A DNA stretch of 56,165 nucleotides from JANLSE01 sp038214135 (GCA_038214135.1 JBBQSD010000027.1:1-56165), one strand, 5' to 3'; shown: positions 44,617 through 54,089, counted from the first letter of the stretch. Program-made: numbers and translations. The notes: a model not told the origin generated them from the sequence alone.

Positions 44617-44857
44617 GGCGGTTCGTGAACCGCCCTCCATGACCGGCAATGGCACCCATGGTCGGCGGTTCGTGAACCGCCCTCCATGACCGGCAATGGC
44701 GCCCATGGTCGGCGGTTCGTGAACCGCCCTCCATGACCGGCAATGGCGCACAGGGTCGGCGGTGGGCGCACACGCGGTTCGCCCCTACGCGATGGTTGGG
44801 CATGGTCGGCGGTGGGCGCACACGCGGTTCGCCCCTACGCGATGGTTGGGCATGGTG
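44617..44857. repeat. Minisatellite: three 47-bp plus two 50-bp tandem units
   Basis: Units 44617-44663, 44664-44710 and 44711-44757 begin with the palindrome GGCGGTTC-GT-GAACCGCC. Then 44758-44807 and 44808-44855 are near-identical 50-bp units starting GGCGGTGGGCGCACACGCGG. All five share the unit start GGCGGT and end in GGTC or GGT. Located in the 423-bp gap between moxR and dctP. Confidence 0.9.
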
Positions 44858-44902
44858 GTTCATTGCAGAAGAATCCGTCGCACCCGGCGTTGTGATCCCC
44901 GG

Positions 44903-44931
44903 TTGATTCTCTAACCGTTCTCAGGTATACT
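44903..44931 (+). promoter_or_regulatory. Promoter of dctP
   Basis: TTGATT (44903-44908), 17-bp spacer, TATACT (44926-44931), followed by a ~35-nt leader with AAGGGAG before the ATG. Confidence 0.6.
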
Positions 44932-44973
44932 CGATGCACACCTATCCGATTCTCTAGATGAAGGGAGCCCCCG

Positions 44974-46176
44974 ATGAAACGACGGGAGTTTCTACGCGGC
45001 GCAGGAGCCGGCCTATTGGGCGGTGTCGCCCTGTCATTAGGTGCCTGTGCAACAGCCGTTCCCAACGCACCAACTGCCGTGCCAGCTGCCAACGCACCAA
45101 CCACCGCACCAGCTACTGGTGGGGAGCCGACGACAGCACCCGCTGCACAGCCACCAGCCCAGGGTACGGCACTGCCAGCACTCGAATGGCAGATGGCGAC
45201 CAGTTGGCCGGTGTCGCTCGACACCATCTTTGGTGGCGCTCAGACGGTCGCTGATCGCGTTTCGTCACTCAGTGGTGGCAAGTTCAAGATCACGCCACGC
45301 GCAGCCGGCGAACTCGCCAAAGCCACTGAAGTGTTGGATGTCGTATCGTCCGGCGCTGTCGAGATGGGCCATACCGCATCGTACTATTATATTGGTAAGA
45401 GCGATGTATGCGCTTTTGGCACAGCGCTGCCCTTCGGCCTGAATGCCCAACAACAGAACGCCTGGTTGTATGAGGGCGGCGGCCTCAGCGCATTGCAAGA
45501 ATTCAATGCCAAGAAGTTCAATATCATCCAGTTCCCAGCAGGCAACACAGGTGTTCAGATGGGCGGCTGGTTTCGCAAAGAGATCAACACCACCGATGAT
45601 CTCAAAGGCCTCAAGATGCGTATTCCTGGCCTGGGCGGCAAGGTAATGGCCAAACTGGGTGTGACGGTGCAGGTGATTCCTGGCGGCGAAATCTTCCAAG
45701 CCCTGCAAACCGGCGCAGTCGATGCGGCAGAATGGGTCGGCCCCTATGACGACGAGAAGCTCGGCTTCAACAAGGTGGCCCAGTTCTACTACTACCCAGG
45801 CTGGTGGGAGCCGGGCCCAACGCTGGAGATCGAGATCAACATGGATAAATGGAATGAACTACCCAAGGAGTATCAGGAGATCATCAAGGCTGCTGCGTTC
45901 GAGGCGAATATAACCATGTTGGCGCGCTATGATGCCAAGAACGTCGCATCGCTGAAGAAACTCGTCGATAGCGGCACGCAACTCAAGCCCTATAGCCCGG
46001 CGATCATGGAGGCCGCAGAAAAGGCCGCCTTCCAACTCTACGATGAATCAGCGGCCAAGGACGCCGATTTCAAGAGGATCTATGAATCCTGGAAGGAATT
46101 CCGTACCGGCATCTATGGCTGGCATAAGATCAATGAGGCCGGCTTTACCAACTTCGTCTTCGCCAAGGTAAGCTAG
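44974..46176 (+). CDS. dctP: TRAP transporter substrate-binding lipoprotein (DctP family)
   Basis: A 400-aa external solute receptor. The twin-arginine start KRREFLRGAGAG is followed by a hydrophobic core and lipobox SLGAC (Cys25), so it is probably a Tat-exported lipoprotein. A Thr/Ala/Pro linker (~26-65) follows, then the DctP domain: EMGHTASYYYIG, DDLKGLKMRIPGLGGKVM with the conserved carboxylate-binding Arg, TGAVDAAEWVGPYDD, YYPGWWEPG. The WVGPYDD and WWEPG features recall the TakP/2-oxo-acid subgroup. The permease genes lie downstream on the opposite strand. Confidence 0.92.
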   Translation: MKRREFLRGAGAGLLGGVALSLGACATAVPNAPTAVPAANAPTTAPATGGEPTTAPAAQPPAQGTALPALEWQMATSWPVSLDTIFGGAQTVADRVSSLSGGKFKITPRAAGELAKATEVLDVVSSGAVEMGHTASYYYIGKSDVCAFGTALPFGLNAQQQNAWLYEGGGLSALQEFNAKKFNIIQFPAGNTGVQMGGWFRKEINTTDDLKGLKMRIPGLGGKVMAKLGVTVQVIPGGEIFQALQTGAVDAAEWVGPYDDEKLGFNKVAQFYYYPGWWEPGPTLEIEINMDKWNELPKEYQEIIKAAAFEANITMLARYDAKNVASLKKLVDSGTQLKPYSPAIMEAAEKAAFQLYDESAAKDADFKRIYESWKEFRTGIYGWHKINEAGFTNFVFAKVS

Positions 46177-46407
46177 GAGTCAGCAGTCAGAAGTCAGAAT
46201 AGGCTGTATGGAAGGTTCGTAGCGCCTTTTCTGACTTCTGACCTCGATGGTTAGAAAGAATGTTGGTGGCCTTGATCACCCCTTGCGTCCATCCAATCAG
46301 ATCGCTCGTGCAGCGCTGCCGTGTGCTGCTACGGGCGTGCCTCACTACCGGTTACGGGTTACACATCCTCTAGCAACCGCTGAAAGCTGAAAGCTGATGG
46401 CTCACAA

Positions 46408-47760
46408 TCACTTAGCCGCAACCCGCACCAGCCATGTCACCGTATCGGGGAAAATAATCACCAGCAGCAGAACGATCACCTGAATCACAACAAATGGAAT
46501 CGCGCCAAGGTGAATATCTGCGGTAGAGACCTCTTTTGGCGCGGCACTCTGTAGATAGAATAACGAGAAGCCAACCGGTGGCGAGATAAACGCCGTCTGC
46601 AGATTGACTGCCATCACGATCCCGAACCAGACCATCATCTCGCCTTCCAGGCCCAATGCTCGGGCGGCTGGGACGAGCAGTGGCATCACCAAAAAGTTGA
46701 TCTCGGTAAATTCTAATGGAATACCAAGCACAAACACAACCAGGTTGGCGACAATCAGGAAGCCAATCAAGCCGCCAGGCAGATTGGTCAGGATCTCGGT
46801 CATGAACTTCCGCCCACCAAGCTGATCGAACACCAGCGAGAAGAAGGTTGAGCAAAACAGGATCATGATCACCAGCGCCGTTGAGCGCGCCGTACTTGAT
46901 GCAGCCTCGGATAGTAATTTGCGGTTCAGGCGTTTGTTCAGCCCAGCCAGCAGTACGGCACCAGCCGCACCAACAGCGCCAGCTTCTGTTGGAGTTGCAA
47001 TCCCAAAGAAAATACTGCCAAGCACCGAGAAGATCAGCACAATTGGCGGAACAATGGCTTTGGCAACCTTGCGCGCTAAGGCCCGCCCTGTGATCTGGCG
47101 CATTTCGAGCGGCATTGCCGGAGCAATGCCAGGGCGTAGATAGGCAATCCCGACACAATAGGCGGCATAGCTTCCAGAAAGCATAAGGCCCGGAATCAAT
47201 GCACCAGCAAACAGATCGCCAACCGAAACACCAAGCTGATCGCTGAGCAATACCAACACCAAACTGGGCGGAATCATCTGAGCAAGCGTGCCAGATGCGC
47301 TGATCACACCAGTGGCCAACTTCTTGTTGTAGCCAAGTTTGAGCATCACCGGCAGCGTGATCATGCCCATGGCGATAATCGTCGCCGCAACCACGCCTGT
47401 TGTCGCCGCCAGAATCGTGCCAACGATCACAACCGCGAGCGCCATACCGCCTTTCAGCGGCCCAAGCAGAATACCAACCGTTTCAAGTAATTCCTCGGCC
47501 AACCCCGATTTCTCAAGGATTGCGCCAAGATAAATGAAGAACGGAATGGCAAGCAGTGTAAAGTTCGACATCGTATCGAACCAGCGGCTTGGCAGCGTTC
47601 CAAGTACCGCAAACTTCATGGCACCAAGCGGCACACCAATCGCCACGAACAGAATGGCAGTTGCAGCAAATGAAAGCGAAACGGGATAGCCCGTCAGCAG
47701 CATGAGGAAAAACACGCCGAACATCGCAATAGAGAGCCATTCATACCCGACGGTAAGCAT
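46408..47760 (-). CDS. dctM: TRAP transporter large permease (DctM)
   Basis: A 450-aa protein with about 12-13 membrane helices, catalysing Na+-coupled import of the DctP-bound acid. Recognisable: LTGYPVSLSFA, FTLLAIPFFIYLGAILEKSGLAEEL, GSIFFGIATPTEAGAVGAAGA, the LVVFVLGIPLEFTEINFLVMPLL helix pair (PLEFTEI), and MVWFGIVMAVNLQTAFISPPVGFSLF. Downstream of dctQ by 40 nt in the same direction and convergent with dctP. The 231-bp gap to dctP holds heptamer repeats (GGAGTCA, AGCTTTC). Confidence 0.93.
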   Translation of the reverse strand: MLTVGYEWLSIAMFGVFFLMLLTGYPVSLSFAATAILFVAIGVPLGAMKFAVLGTLPSRWFDTMSNFTLLAIPFFIYLGAILEKSGLAEELLETVGILLGPLKGGMALAVVIVGTILAATTGVVAATIIAMGMITLPVMLKLGYNKKLATGVISASGTLAQMIPPSLVLVLLSDQLGVSVGDLFAGALIPGLMLSGSYAAYCVGIAYLRPGIAPAMPLEMRQITGRALARKVAKAIVPPIVLIFSVLGSIFFGIATPTEAGAVGAAGAVLLAGLNKRLNRKLLSEAASSTARSTALVIMILFCSTFFSLVFDQLGGRKFMTEILTNLPGGLIGFLIVANLVVFVLGIPLEFTEINFLVMPLLVPAARALGLEGEMMVWFGIVMAVNLQTAFISPPVGFSLFYLQSAAPKEVSTADIHLGAIPFVVIQVIVLLLVIIFPDTVTWLVRVAAK

Positions 47761-47800
47761 CGCCTGCCTCCTGCCTGTACCGTGTTCTCTGCACCTATCT

Positions 47801-48394
47801 CTATTCTGCTGGGATTTCGTGGCCGGGATGCTGTTCGATCATATCTGGCGCGATTCTATCGGTTATCACGGCAATATTCTTTACAATCTCCGAAAATGCC
47901 TGAAACAGCAGCAGCACAAACGAAACAATAATCATCGATTTGATTGGCGCACGCGGCAATCCATTCGGATCAGGCGACATCTCCCATTCGCCCCAACTGC
48001 CATCACGCAATAGGCCCCAGGATCGCATCACCGGGCCAAATGTCATGTAGATCCCAAGAATACAGAAGGCCACAAAAAAGAGTACATGGCCAAGCAGATC
48101 GATCCAGGCGCGCTGTTTCGGGCTAAACTTAGTGTACAGAAAATCGACACGCACATTTAGATTGTGCTTCATAATATAGGCAAAGCCGAGGAAAAACAGA
48201 ACGGAGAACAAATACCATTGCAATTCAATAATTGCGTTTGAGGTTAATTGGGTGTTAAAGAAGCGGCCAATATAGCGAAACACAACATTCAGGAACCCAA
48301 TCAGAATTAGCAGTGTCACCATCCAGGTCATCTGGCTGCCAATCCATTCGATCACGCTATCGATGAATCGGGAAACACGTAGCAACGCCCGCAC
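47801..48394 (-). CDS. dctQ: TRAP transporter small permease (DctQ)
   Basis: A ~197-aa protein with four membrane helices (MVTLLILIGFLNVVFRYI, IIELQWYLFSVLFFLGFAYIM, LLGHVLFFVAFCILGIY, IKSMIIVSFVLLLFQAF). The family motif ELQWYLFS with AYIMKHNLNVRVDFLY is present. The GTG at 48394 is chosen because AAGGAG lies 6 nt upstream; the open frame extends to a GTG at 48484 without a Shine-Dalgarno. Confidence 0.88.
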   Translation of the reverse strand: MRALLRVSRFIDSVIEWIGSQMTWMVTLLILIGFLNVVFRYIGRFFNTQLTSNAIIELQWYLFSVLFFLGFAYIMKHNLNVRVDFLYTKFSPKQRAWIDLLGHVLFFVAFCILGIYMTFGPVMRSWGLLRDGSWGEWEMSPDPNGLPRAPIKSMIIVSFVLLLFQAFSEIVKNIAVITDRIAPDMIEQHPGHEIPAE

Positions 48395-48520
48395 TGGCTG
48401 CTCCTTCCATATAATGTTGGTGCCCACATGGGAGGCGCTGCTGAGGTTCGGGTTGCCCCGTACCAATGGTTCTGTTCCCGACACATGTTATGGACTGATT
48501 CATGGCTTGGTGTTTTATTA

Positions 48521-48537
48521 TAGCATGAGTTATGCTA
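48521..48537. promoter_or_regulatory. Inverted repeat between dctQ and the AEC gene
   Basis: TAGCAT-GAGTT-ATGCTA in the divergent region, next to TTTTATTATAG. It may be an operator for either gene. Motif only. Confidence 0.3.
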
Positions 48538-48593
48538 CCACCAATACATATGGCACACATTACTGTAATGGCCCAACCAACCCAAGGAATTTC

Positions 48594-49517
48594 ATGCAAG
48601 AACTGATTACGACCTTTGCCAATGTATTGGCACCCGTGTTTCTGCTGGTTCTGTTAGGCTACCTGGCCGGCCCATGGCTCAGCCTCGATTCACGAACGCT
48701 CTCACGCTTCTCATACTATATCCTGACACCCGCCTTTATCTTTGACATTATGTCCAAAGCACGAGTCGATCCCGGCCTGGCAGCCCGCATGACAAGCTAT
48801 ATCATGCTCATCCACGTTCTGTGTGCTGCCCTTGGGCTGATCGTCGCCCGCCTGCTGCGCCGCCCACCCCAGATGGTGGCGGCCTATGTGCTCATTGCCG
48901 TGTTTGGCAATGTTGGCAATTTTGGGCTGCCAATTGTGCGCTTCCGCTTCCCTGGCGATGCAGCGGCCCTGGCAACAGCAACGATCTACTTTCTGGCGAT
49001 TATGATCATTGCCTTTATTATCTGCGTGGCTGCGGCAAACTGGCATCGCGGCGGCAGTATCCGGGCGGTTGTGGCTGTATTCAAAACCCCGGCACTGCTG
49101 GCGGTGCCACCGGCTCTGCTAATGAACTGGGCCAATCTGGACTATGGCGTCAGCCTTCCGCCGATCATCAGCCGCCCAATCGAACTACTGGCCGCCGCCA
49201 TGATCCCGACGATGGTTGTGGCATTGGGCTGCCAGTTGGCTGGTGCTGGCATTCCACGCCCAAATATGGATATGCTGATCGCCAGTGCGGTGCGGTTGCT
49301 GGGCGGGCCATTGCTGGCATTCGGGCTGGCGGCACCATTTGGGCTAGCAGGCATCGAACGCAGTGTCGGGATCTTGCAGGCCAGCATGCCAGCCGCTGTG
49401 CTCGTCTCGATCATTGCCGTCGAGAACGATCTGCTGCCCGAATTCGTGATTGCGACGGTGCTGTTCTCCACACTGGCCAGCGTTGTGACGCTCACAATTG
49501 TGCTGACATTGCTATAG
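48594..49517 (+). CDS. AEC (auxin efflux carrier-like) family transporter
   Basis: A 307-aa secondary transporter with about ten membrane helices in two five-helix halves. Typical parts: LAPVFLLVLLGYLAG, LSRFSYYILTPAFIF, VLIAVFGNVGNFGLPIV (the GN.GN.G.P crossing motif) and LQASMPAAVLVSIIA. Bacterial members carry malate, malonate or other organic acids. The ATG at 48594 has AAGGA 5 nt upstream; the frame is open further but overlaps the divergent dctQ. Its position beside a TRAP system suggests related organic acid transport. Confidence 0.88.
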   Translation: MQELITTFANVLAPVFLLVLLGYLAGPWLSLDSRTLSRFSYYILTPAFIFDIMSKARVDPGLAARMTSYIMLIHVLCAALGLIVARLLRRPPQMVAAYVLIAVFGNVGNFGLPIVRFRFPGDAAALATATIYFLAIMIIAFIICVAAANWHRGGSIRAVVAVFKTPALLAVPPALLMNWANLDYGVSLPPIISRPIELLAAAMIPTMVVALGCQLAGAGIPRPNMDMLIASAVRLLGGPLLAFGLAAPFGLAGIERSVGILQASMPAAVLVSIIAVENDLLPEFVIATVLFSTLASVVTLTIVLTLL

Positions 49518-49569
49518 CCGAGATACAGAACAGCACAACACAGATCGATAGAGCGCACAGCACCCGCCA

Positions 49570-49597
49570 TTGACTGCATAGCCGATCAAGGTATGCT
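49570..49597 (+). promoter_or_regulatory. Promoter of the sensor kinase gene
   Basis: TTGACT (49570-49575), 16-bp spacer, TATGCT (49592-49597). The predicted start lies at about 49604, after the ATG at 49601, supporting translation from ATG 49631. Confidence 0.5.
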
Positions 49598-49630
49598 AGA
49601 ATGACCTACACGTTGTCAGATGGAGCGCCT

Positions 49631-51760
49631 ATGCTCTCCCGAATCGACCAAACCAGCACCTCACTGGCCCTGATCACCGATGCAGCACGGCTGCTCTCTG
49701 GTGAGCGCCCATTTGCGGTGCGCGTCCAGGAGTTGCTCGCCCAACTGCGCAGTGTGGTGCCATTCCGCGATGGCCAACTGACGTGCTGGCCGCGTGGTGA
49801 TGGCCCGGATGGCCAGGCCGAGCAGTATGTTGATCTTGGTGGTTGGCGTGAGCCATGGGATGCCGATCTGACCAATATGGTCGCTGCTCGGCGCATCGCC
49901 CTGCGCCGCCAGGTCAACCCATTGCCAGAACTATGGTACTACGGTACACCAATTCAATGGGCTGGCCGCCTATGGGGTGTACTCGAACTACGAACACCGG
50001 GAGCAGAGGCGCTTGGCCCTGCGGACCAGGAGCTGATCAGCGGTTTGCTGCCCCTATTGGCTGCCGCAATCGTTGCCGAATTCGGTGCCAGTACTGCACT
50101 CAGTGTGAGTGGAGCATCCAGCGCACTACAGCGCCGCCCCGGCGAACTGACCAAGAGCCAGAGCCGTCTGTTGAGCGAGATCAATGCCCACATGGAGGAA
50201 CCGCACTCACTCGGCGATCTGCTGACGGCGGTGTTGCGCTGGGCACTCGATGCAACCGGCGCGGAAGCTGGTGCTGTGAGCCTGGTGGATCACGCCAGCC
50301 AGGATGTCATCCTGCAGGTGTTTGAGGGCTATGGCATGGCCCCATTTGGTTACGATACGATTGGTGAGCCACAGCGGCGGCATCCATGGGCGCAGAGTGT
50401 GTCGGGTAAGGTCGCCCGCGATGCCCGCGCCGTGTTGCTGCGCGATGTCGCCCAGGACCCCGATTACCAACCGGTTGTGCCCGAGATCCGCGCCGAATTA
50501 GCCTTCCCGATTGTGCATGATGGCCAATCGCTGGCAGTGCTGCAACTCGATAGTCCCCGTTCGGCGGCGTTTGGCGAGGGTGAACAGGCCTTTATCCGTG
50601 CGCTGTGTGCTGCGGTTGTTCAGCCGCTACGCCGAGCGCTGCGTGCCCAGGAACTGCTCGAAACCAGCACCCAACTTGGGCAGGTTTTTTCCAGCCTGCC
50701 AACCGGCCTGGCGCTGCTGGATGGGCAGGGCTGTGTGCTGCGCTATAATCCGGCCTGGCTGAGTGTATGGGGCCTTGGCCCACTCGAATTGAATGAGGCC
50801 TTCCAGGTGCCCTGGGATCTGATCCCGCTGCTGTTGCCACGCCTGGCCGAACCACTGGCCCTGACCGATTTTGCCGCAACTGGGCAGCGCAAGCCGACTG
50901 AAGTGCTCTCGACATCGGTGCAACTGCGCCATCCGCATCAGGAATTGCACCTCCTGGCGATCCCCACCCGCGATAGCCTTGGACAACTGACTGGCCGCCT
51001 ATGGGTTGCCAGCGATGTCACCCGCGAACGCGAGGCGGATCGGCTGAAGAGCGAGTTCGTTTCGGTTGTTTCACACGAATTGCGCACGCCGCTGACCTCA
51101 ATTCTTGGCTATACCGAACTGCTCATGGCCCGCGATTTTGCGCCAAAGGAGCAGAAGGAATTTATCAAGACTGTCTATGACGAGGCCAGCCATCTCTCAC
51201 AGATCGTCGAGGATCTGCTGGGCGTCACCCGCCTCGAATCTGGTAAGGTCAAACTCAATCAGTGGGTCGTCTCGATGCGCCAATTGATCAATGAGGTGAT
51301 CGCGCAGATCAACATGCACCTGACCAGCCGTCATCGTTTGGTGATCGACCTGCCAGCCCAACTTCCGCCAGCTTATATTGACCGTGATAAAGCCAAACAG
51401 ATCTTGTTCAACCTGCTGACCAATGCCGTCAAATATTCGCCCAAGGGCGGCGAGATCATCCTTTCGGCACAGGAAACCACCGCATTGCCAGATGATCATC
51501 CGCCAGGCCGTTGGCTGATGATCTCGGTTGCCGATCAGGGCATGGGCATCCCCGAGGAAGATATTCCGCGCATCTGGGAACGCTTCTATCGCGTCGATAA
51601 CTCGAACACACGCCGGATCGGCGGCACCGGCCTGGGCCTCTCAATCGTGAAATCGCTTGTCGATATGCATGGTGGCCGGATCTGGGCGACAAGCACAGTT
51701 GGCAAGGGTAGCACATTCGCCTTCACCCTGCCGGTGGCGACGGAACTGGCGCGAACGTAG
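49631..51760 (+). CDS. Cytosolic GAF-GAF-PAS sensor histidine kinase
   Basis: A 709-aa soluble kinase with no membrane segment. The first GAF-like region covers ~5-150. The second GAF is ~185-340 (LGDLLTAVLRWALDATGAEAG, AELAFPIVHDGQSLAVLQLDS). A PAS region is ~345-465 (FSSLPTGLALLDGQGCVLRYNPA). HisKA has H482 in VVSHELRTPLTSILGYTELL. HATPase_c has LFNLLTNAVKYSPKGG, VADQGMGIP, and GGTGLGLSIVK. An orphan kinase: no response regulator adjoins. ATG 49631 has GGAG 6 nt upstream; ATG 49601 coincides with the likely transcription start. Confidence 0.92.
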   Translation: MLSRIDQTSTSLALITDAARLLSGERPFAVRVQELLAQLRSVVPFRDGQLTCWPRGDGPDGQAEQYVDLGGWREPWDADLTNMVAARRIALRRQVNPLPELWYYGTPIQWAGRLWGVLELRTPGAEALGPADQELISGLLPLLAAAIVAEFGASTALSVSGASSALQRRPGELTKSQSRLLSEINAHMEEPHSLGDLLTAVLRWALDATGAEAGAVSLVDHASQDVILQVFEGYGMAPFGYDTIGEPQRRHPWAQSVSGKVARDARAVLLRDVAQDPDYQPVVPEIRAELAFPIVHDGQSLAVLQLDSPRSAAFGEGEQAFIRALCAAVVQPLRRALRAQELLETSTQLGQVFSSLPTGLALLDGQGCVLRYNPAWLSVWGLGPLELNEAFQVPWDLIPLLLPRLAEPLALTDFAATGQRKPTEVLSTSVQLRHPHQELHLLAIPTRDSLGQLTGRLWVASDVTREREADRLKSEFVSVVSHELRTPLTSILGYTELLMARDFAPKEQKEFIKTVYDEASHLSQIVEDLLGVTRLESGKVKLNQWVVSMRQLINEVIAQINMHLTSRHRLVIDLPAQLPPAYIDRDKAKQILFNLLTNAVKYSPKGGEIILSAQETTALPDDHPPGRWLMISVADQGMGIPEEDIPRIWERFYRVDNSNTRRIGGTGLGLSIVKSLVDMHGGRIWATSTVGKGSTFAFTLPVATELART

Positions 51761-51770
51761 GAACCGAGTA

Positions 51771-51975
51771 TTCAGGAGTCAGGAGTCAGAAGTCCGAACC
51801 GAGAACCGAGATTCTATTTTTTGAAAGCATCTCGGTGGCTGGTGTGAGCATATCCAGCTCCTTCTGCCATAGATGCGCTTGTTGTGCCGCCGTGTGCTGC
51901 TAGGTTGGGGTGTTTGGTACACATTTCCCCTCTCCCCCAACCCCTCTCCCACACGGGGCGAGGGGCACACCCAAG
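51771..51975. repeat. Heptamers and partial palindromic element
   Basis: Two GGAGTCA units at about 51775-51788, then two GAACCGAGA-type words, and at 51926-51965 a C-rich half of the palindromic element (CCCCCAACCCCTCTCCCACA). Fills most of the 290-bp gap before the GT39 gene. Confidence 0.65.
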
Positions 51976-52050
51976 CCTAATCCCACCTTAACTTGGCTCT
52001 ACCCTTGTGGCGCTCCTGAATACTGAATGCTGCTGGCGGAGAGCTGAGAG

Positions 52051-54033
52051 CTATTTCACTTCGACCTCACCCACTGCAATTGGCCCGTTATCGGTAATTG
52101 CGACAAATGTCTGCGAATCGTACATGCCAACGACAATCTGGTAGCGTCCTGGCGGGACGGTTGCTGGAATCGTGAGATCCTGGTCATCGCGGATGATTTC
52201 GCCAACCCTCCAGCCACTTGTTGGTCGGCTGCCATCCAATGGCGGCAGATCGCGCTGGGCCAGTTTATTGCCCTGGGCGTCGAGCAGATGCACAAACACG
52301 GTGTAATCGTGGCCTGGCTCACGCTCGACCCGCCAATATAGCGCCAGCGGTAACACACTCCCTGCGGCACTCGCATCCGGGTGCCGATAGCCATCCAGCA
52401 CAACTGCCCCGCCGCCAAGGGTGGCTCCAGATGGCGTGCGTGGTTCTTGGGCGATATCGCCAATGCCGGTGTCGTAGATCAGGAAGGTATGGCCATAGCG
52501 CTGGCCAGTGGCCTCGAAACGCGCCACTGGTTCGCCAAATAATGCTAGGCTGGCCTTGTCGCTCTTGGCGATACTGGCATTCACCACCAGATAGCGAAAG
52601 CCGTGTTCTGTATACCAGGCCAGCGGATGACTGGTTACTGGCTGGCCGCCCTGCACACGCAGGCGTTGCGGCAGGATGAGCGTCTGGTCCTCAAGCCAGA
52701 TGCGGGTGCCAGCGCTGGCATGGCGTAACACCCATTCTGTCGCCAGGATGCGGGTTGTTGGTTGGGCACGCAGCCATTCATCACGCAACGCCTTGGCCAG
52801 TGGCTGGGCGGTAATCACGGTCAGGGCTACAATCAACAACACTAGCGCTTGTCGATTGATAGCAGATGATTGAGATGCTTGTTTCTGCCGCTTACTCAAT
52901 TCCCTGACCAGGGCCACGACTGCCGCCGCTGCCAGTACACACACTGCGGGTAGTAATGGTACGGCATTACGAAAAAAAACCACCCGAACACTGCTGAGTT
53001 GTAGTACATAGGGCAGCACAAAGGCCAGTAGCAACATATCCGCACGCCGCCGCCGGATGATTGCGAGCAGCGCACCAGCCAGCGCAACCCATGCGAGTAC
53101 GGGTGCCTCAAACGAGAGCGCACCATAATAGAACAGGGCTGGTCGTGATGATTCAGCGCCGGGGTGGCCGGTCTCACGATAATGCCGCGCAATGCTGGCG
53201 AGGTCATCGAATACGCGGCCACGTTCAGCGAACCACAGTGGCGTGCCGAGCGTAAAACCAATGGCAACGCCAAGGCCAGCAGCAACCAGCAGCGTGATCA
53301 GCAGGCGCAATGGGAAAAGGGTTTTGGCAGGTAGGGTTCGTTGTTCGCGCATTCTATCGCGTATTGCCAACCCAATCGCAACCAGCAGCGGCACAACCAA
53401 CACGCCGGCATTATATTTGGTTGAGGCCGCCAACCCAACCGCAATCCCCGCGATTCCCACCGCCCCCGCAATATCTTGCGTCTCTACGGGTTTTATGAAT
53501 CGTGTGATTGCCAGCAATGCCAGCAGGGTAAAGAACATCGCTGGCGTATCGACGGTCACATAATGGGCATCACCAACGGCGGTGGGCAATACTGCCAGAA
53601 AACAGGCCGCCAATAATCCCGCTATCGGGCCATACAGCCGCCGTGCGAGCAGGTAGGTCAGCCCCACCGCAGCAGTTCCCAACGATGCCGTTAATGCCCG
53701 TGCCCAGACATAGAACCGTGCTGGATCGATCTCGGCAACACTGTGATAGATGCCGATACTGGCTCCCCACAGGTAGTGGAGCCAGGCCACGCCAACCTGC
53801 ATGTAGACATACAGGGTCGGGTAGGTAAACGAGAGCGGGCTGATATTGCCGGTTCGCAGCATGCGCAGCGCTTCATCGGCAACAGCCCATTCATCGGGAT
53901 GCTCGAAATAGGGCAACCCAAAGCGCACCCCCCAGAAGCGCAGGAATGCTGCCAGCAACAGCACACCAACTAATCCGGCTCGTGTTAGGCGCTGACGATC
54001 CGCGATCAGCAATTTGCTTGTAGGTTCGGCCAC
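52051..54033 (-). CDS. GT39-like glycosyltransferase
   Basis: A ~660-aa GT-C type membrane enzyme expected to use a lipid-phosphate sugar donor on the outer side of the membrane. The acidic motif HPDEW lies in the first external loop after helix 1. Further typical parts: RRLYGPIAGLLAACFLAVLP, DAHYVTVDTPAMFF, GLAASTKYNAGVLVVPLL. About 10 helices to ~residue 410, then an external C-terminal beta-rich domain (VLDGYRHPDASAAG, LYWRVEREPGHDYTVFVHLLD). GTG 54033 is preferred (AGAGGA a few nt upstream); ATG 54060 has none. The stretch KPVETQDIA is encoded by a dispersed repeat half (53466-53490). Related in topology to the N-terminal modules of the YYY proteins. Confidence 0.85.
   Translation of the reverse strand: MAEPTSKLLIADRQRLTRAGLVGVLLLAAFLRFWGVRFGLPYFEHPDEWAVADEALRMLRTGNISPLSFTYPTLYVYMQVGVAWLHYLWGASIGIYHSVAEIDPARFYVWARALTASLGTAAVGLTYLLARRLYGPIAGLLAACFLAVLPTAVGDAHYVTVDTPAMFFTLLALLAITRFIKPVETQDIAGAVGIAGIAVGLAASTKYNAGVLVVPLLVAIGLAIRDRMREQRTLPAKTLFPLRLLITLLVAAGLGVAIGFTLGTPLWFAERGRVFDDLASIARHYRETGHPGAESSRPALFYYGALSFEAPVLAWVALAGALLAIIRRRRADMLLLAFVLPYVLQLSSVRVVFFRNAVPLLPAVCVLAAAAVVALVRELSKRQKQASQSSAINRQALVLLIVALTVITAQPLAKALRDEWLRAQPTTRILATEWVLRHASAGTRIWLEDQTLILPQRLRVQGGQPVTSHPLAWYTEHGFRYLVVNASIAKSDKASLALFGEPVARFEATGQRYGHTFLIYDTGIGDIAQEPRTPSGATLGGGAVVLDGYRHPDASAAGSVLPLALYWRVEREPGHDYTVFVHLLDAQGNKLAQRDLPPLDGSRPTSGWRVGEIIRDDQDLTIPATVPPGRYQIVVGMYDSQTFVAITDNGPIAVGEVEVK
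53466..53490. repeat. Dispersed GTAGAGACGCAAGATATTGCG half-repeat inside coding sequence
   Basis: On the minus strand the text CGTAGAGACGCAAGATATTG matches the hairpin family seen at 38053-38084 and near 27281 and 30262. Here it is read in frame within the GT39 gene, between two membrane helices. Confidence 0.6.
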
Positions 54034-54089
54034 ACATCCTCTCTTCTTCTGGCGCAGCATTATACCGCGTCGACGGAGGGCTGTGAGAT

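Noticed and set aside
44617..44857. CRISPR array or coding repeat
   Set aside because: Tandem 47- and 50-bp units with no unique spacers; minus-strand open frame is a by-product of the repeat.
48363..48593. N-terminal extension of the AEC transporter (384 aa form)
   Set aside because: The extra 77 residues overlap the divergent dctQ gene and have no family similarity; ATG 48594 has a good Shine-Dalgarno site.
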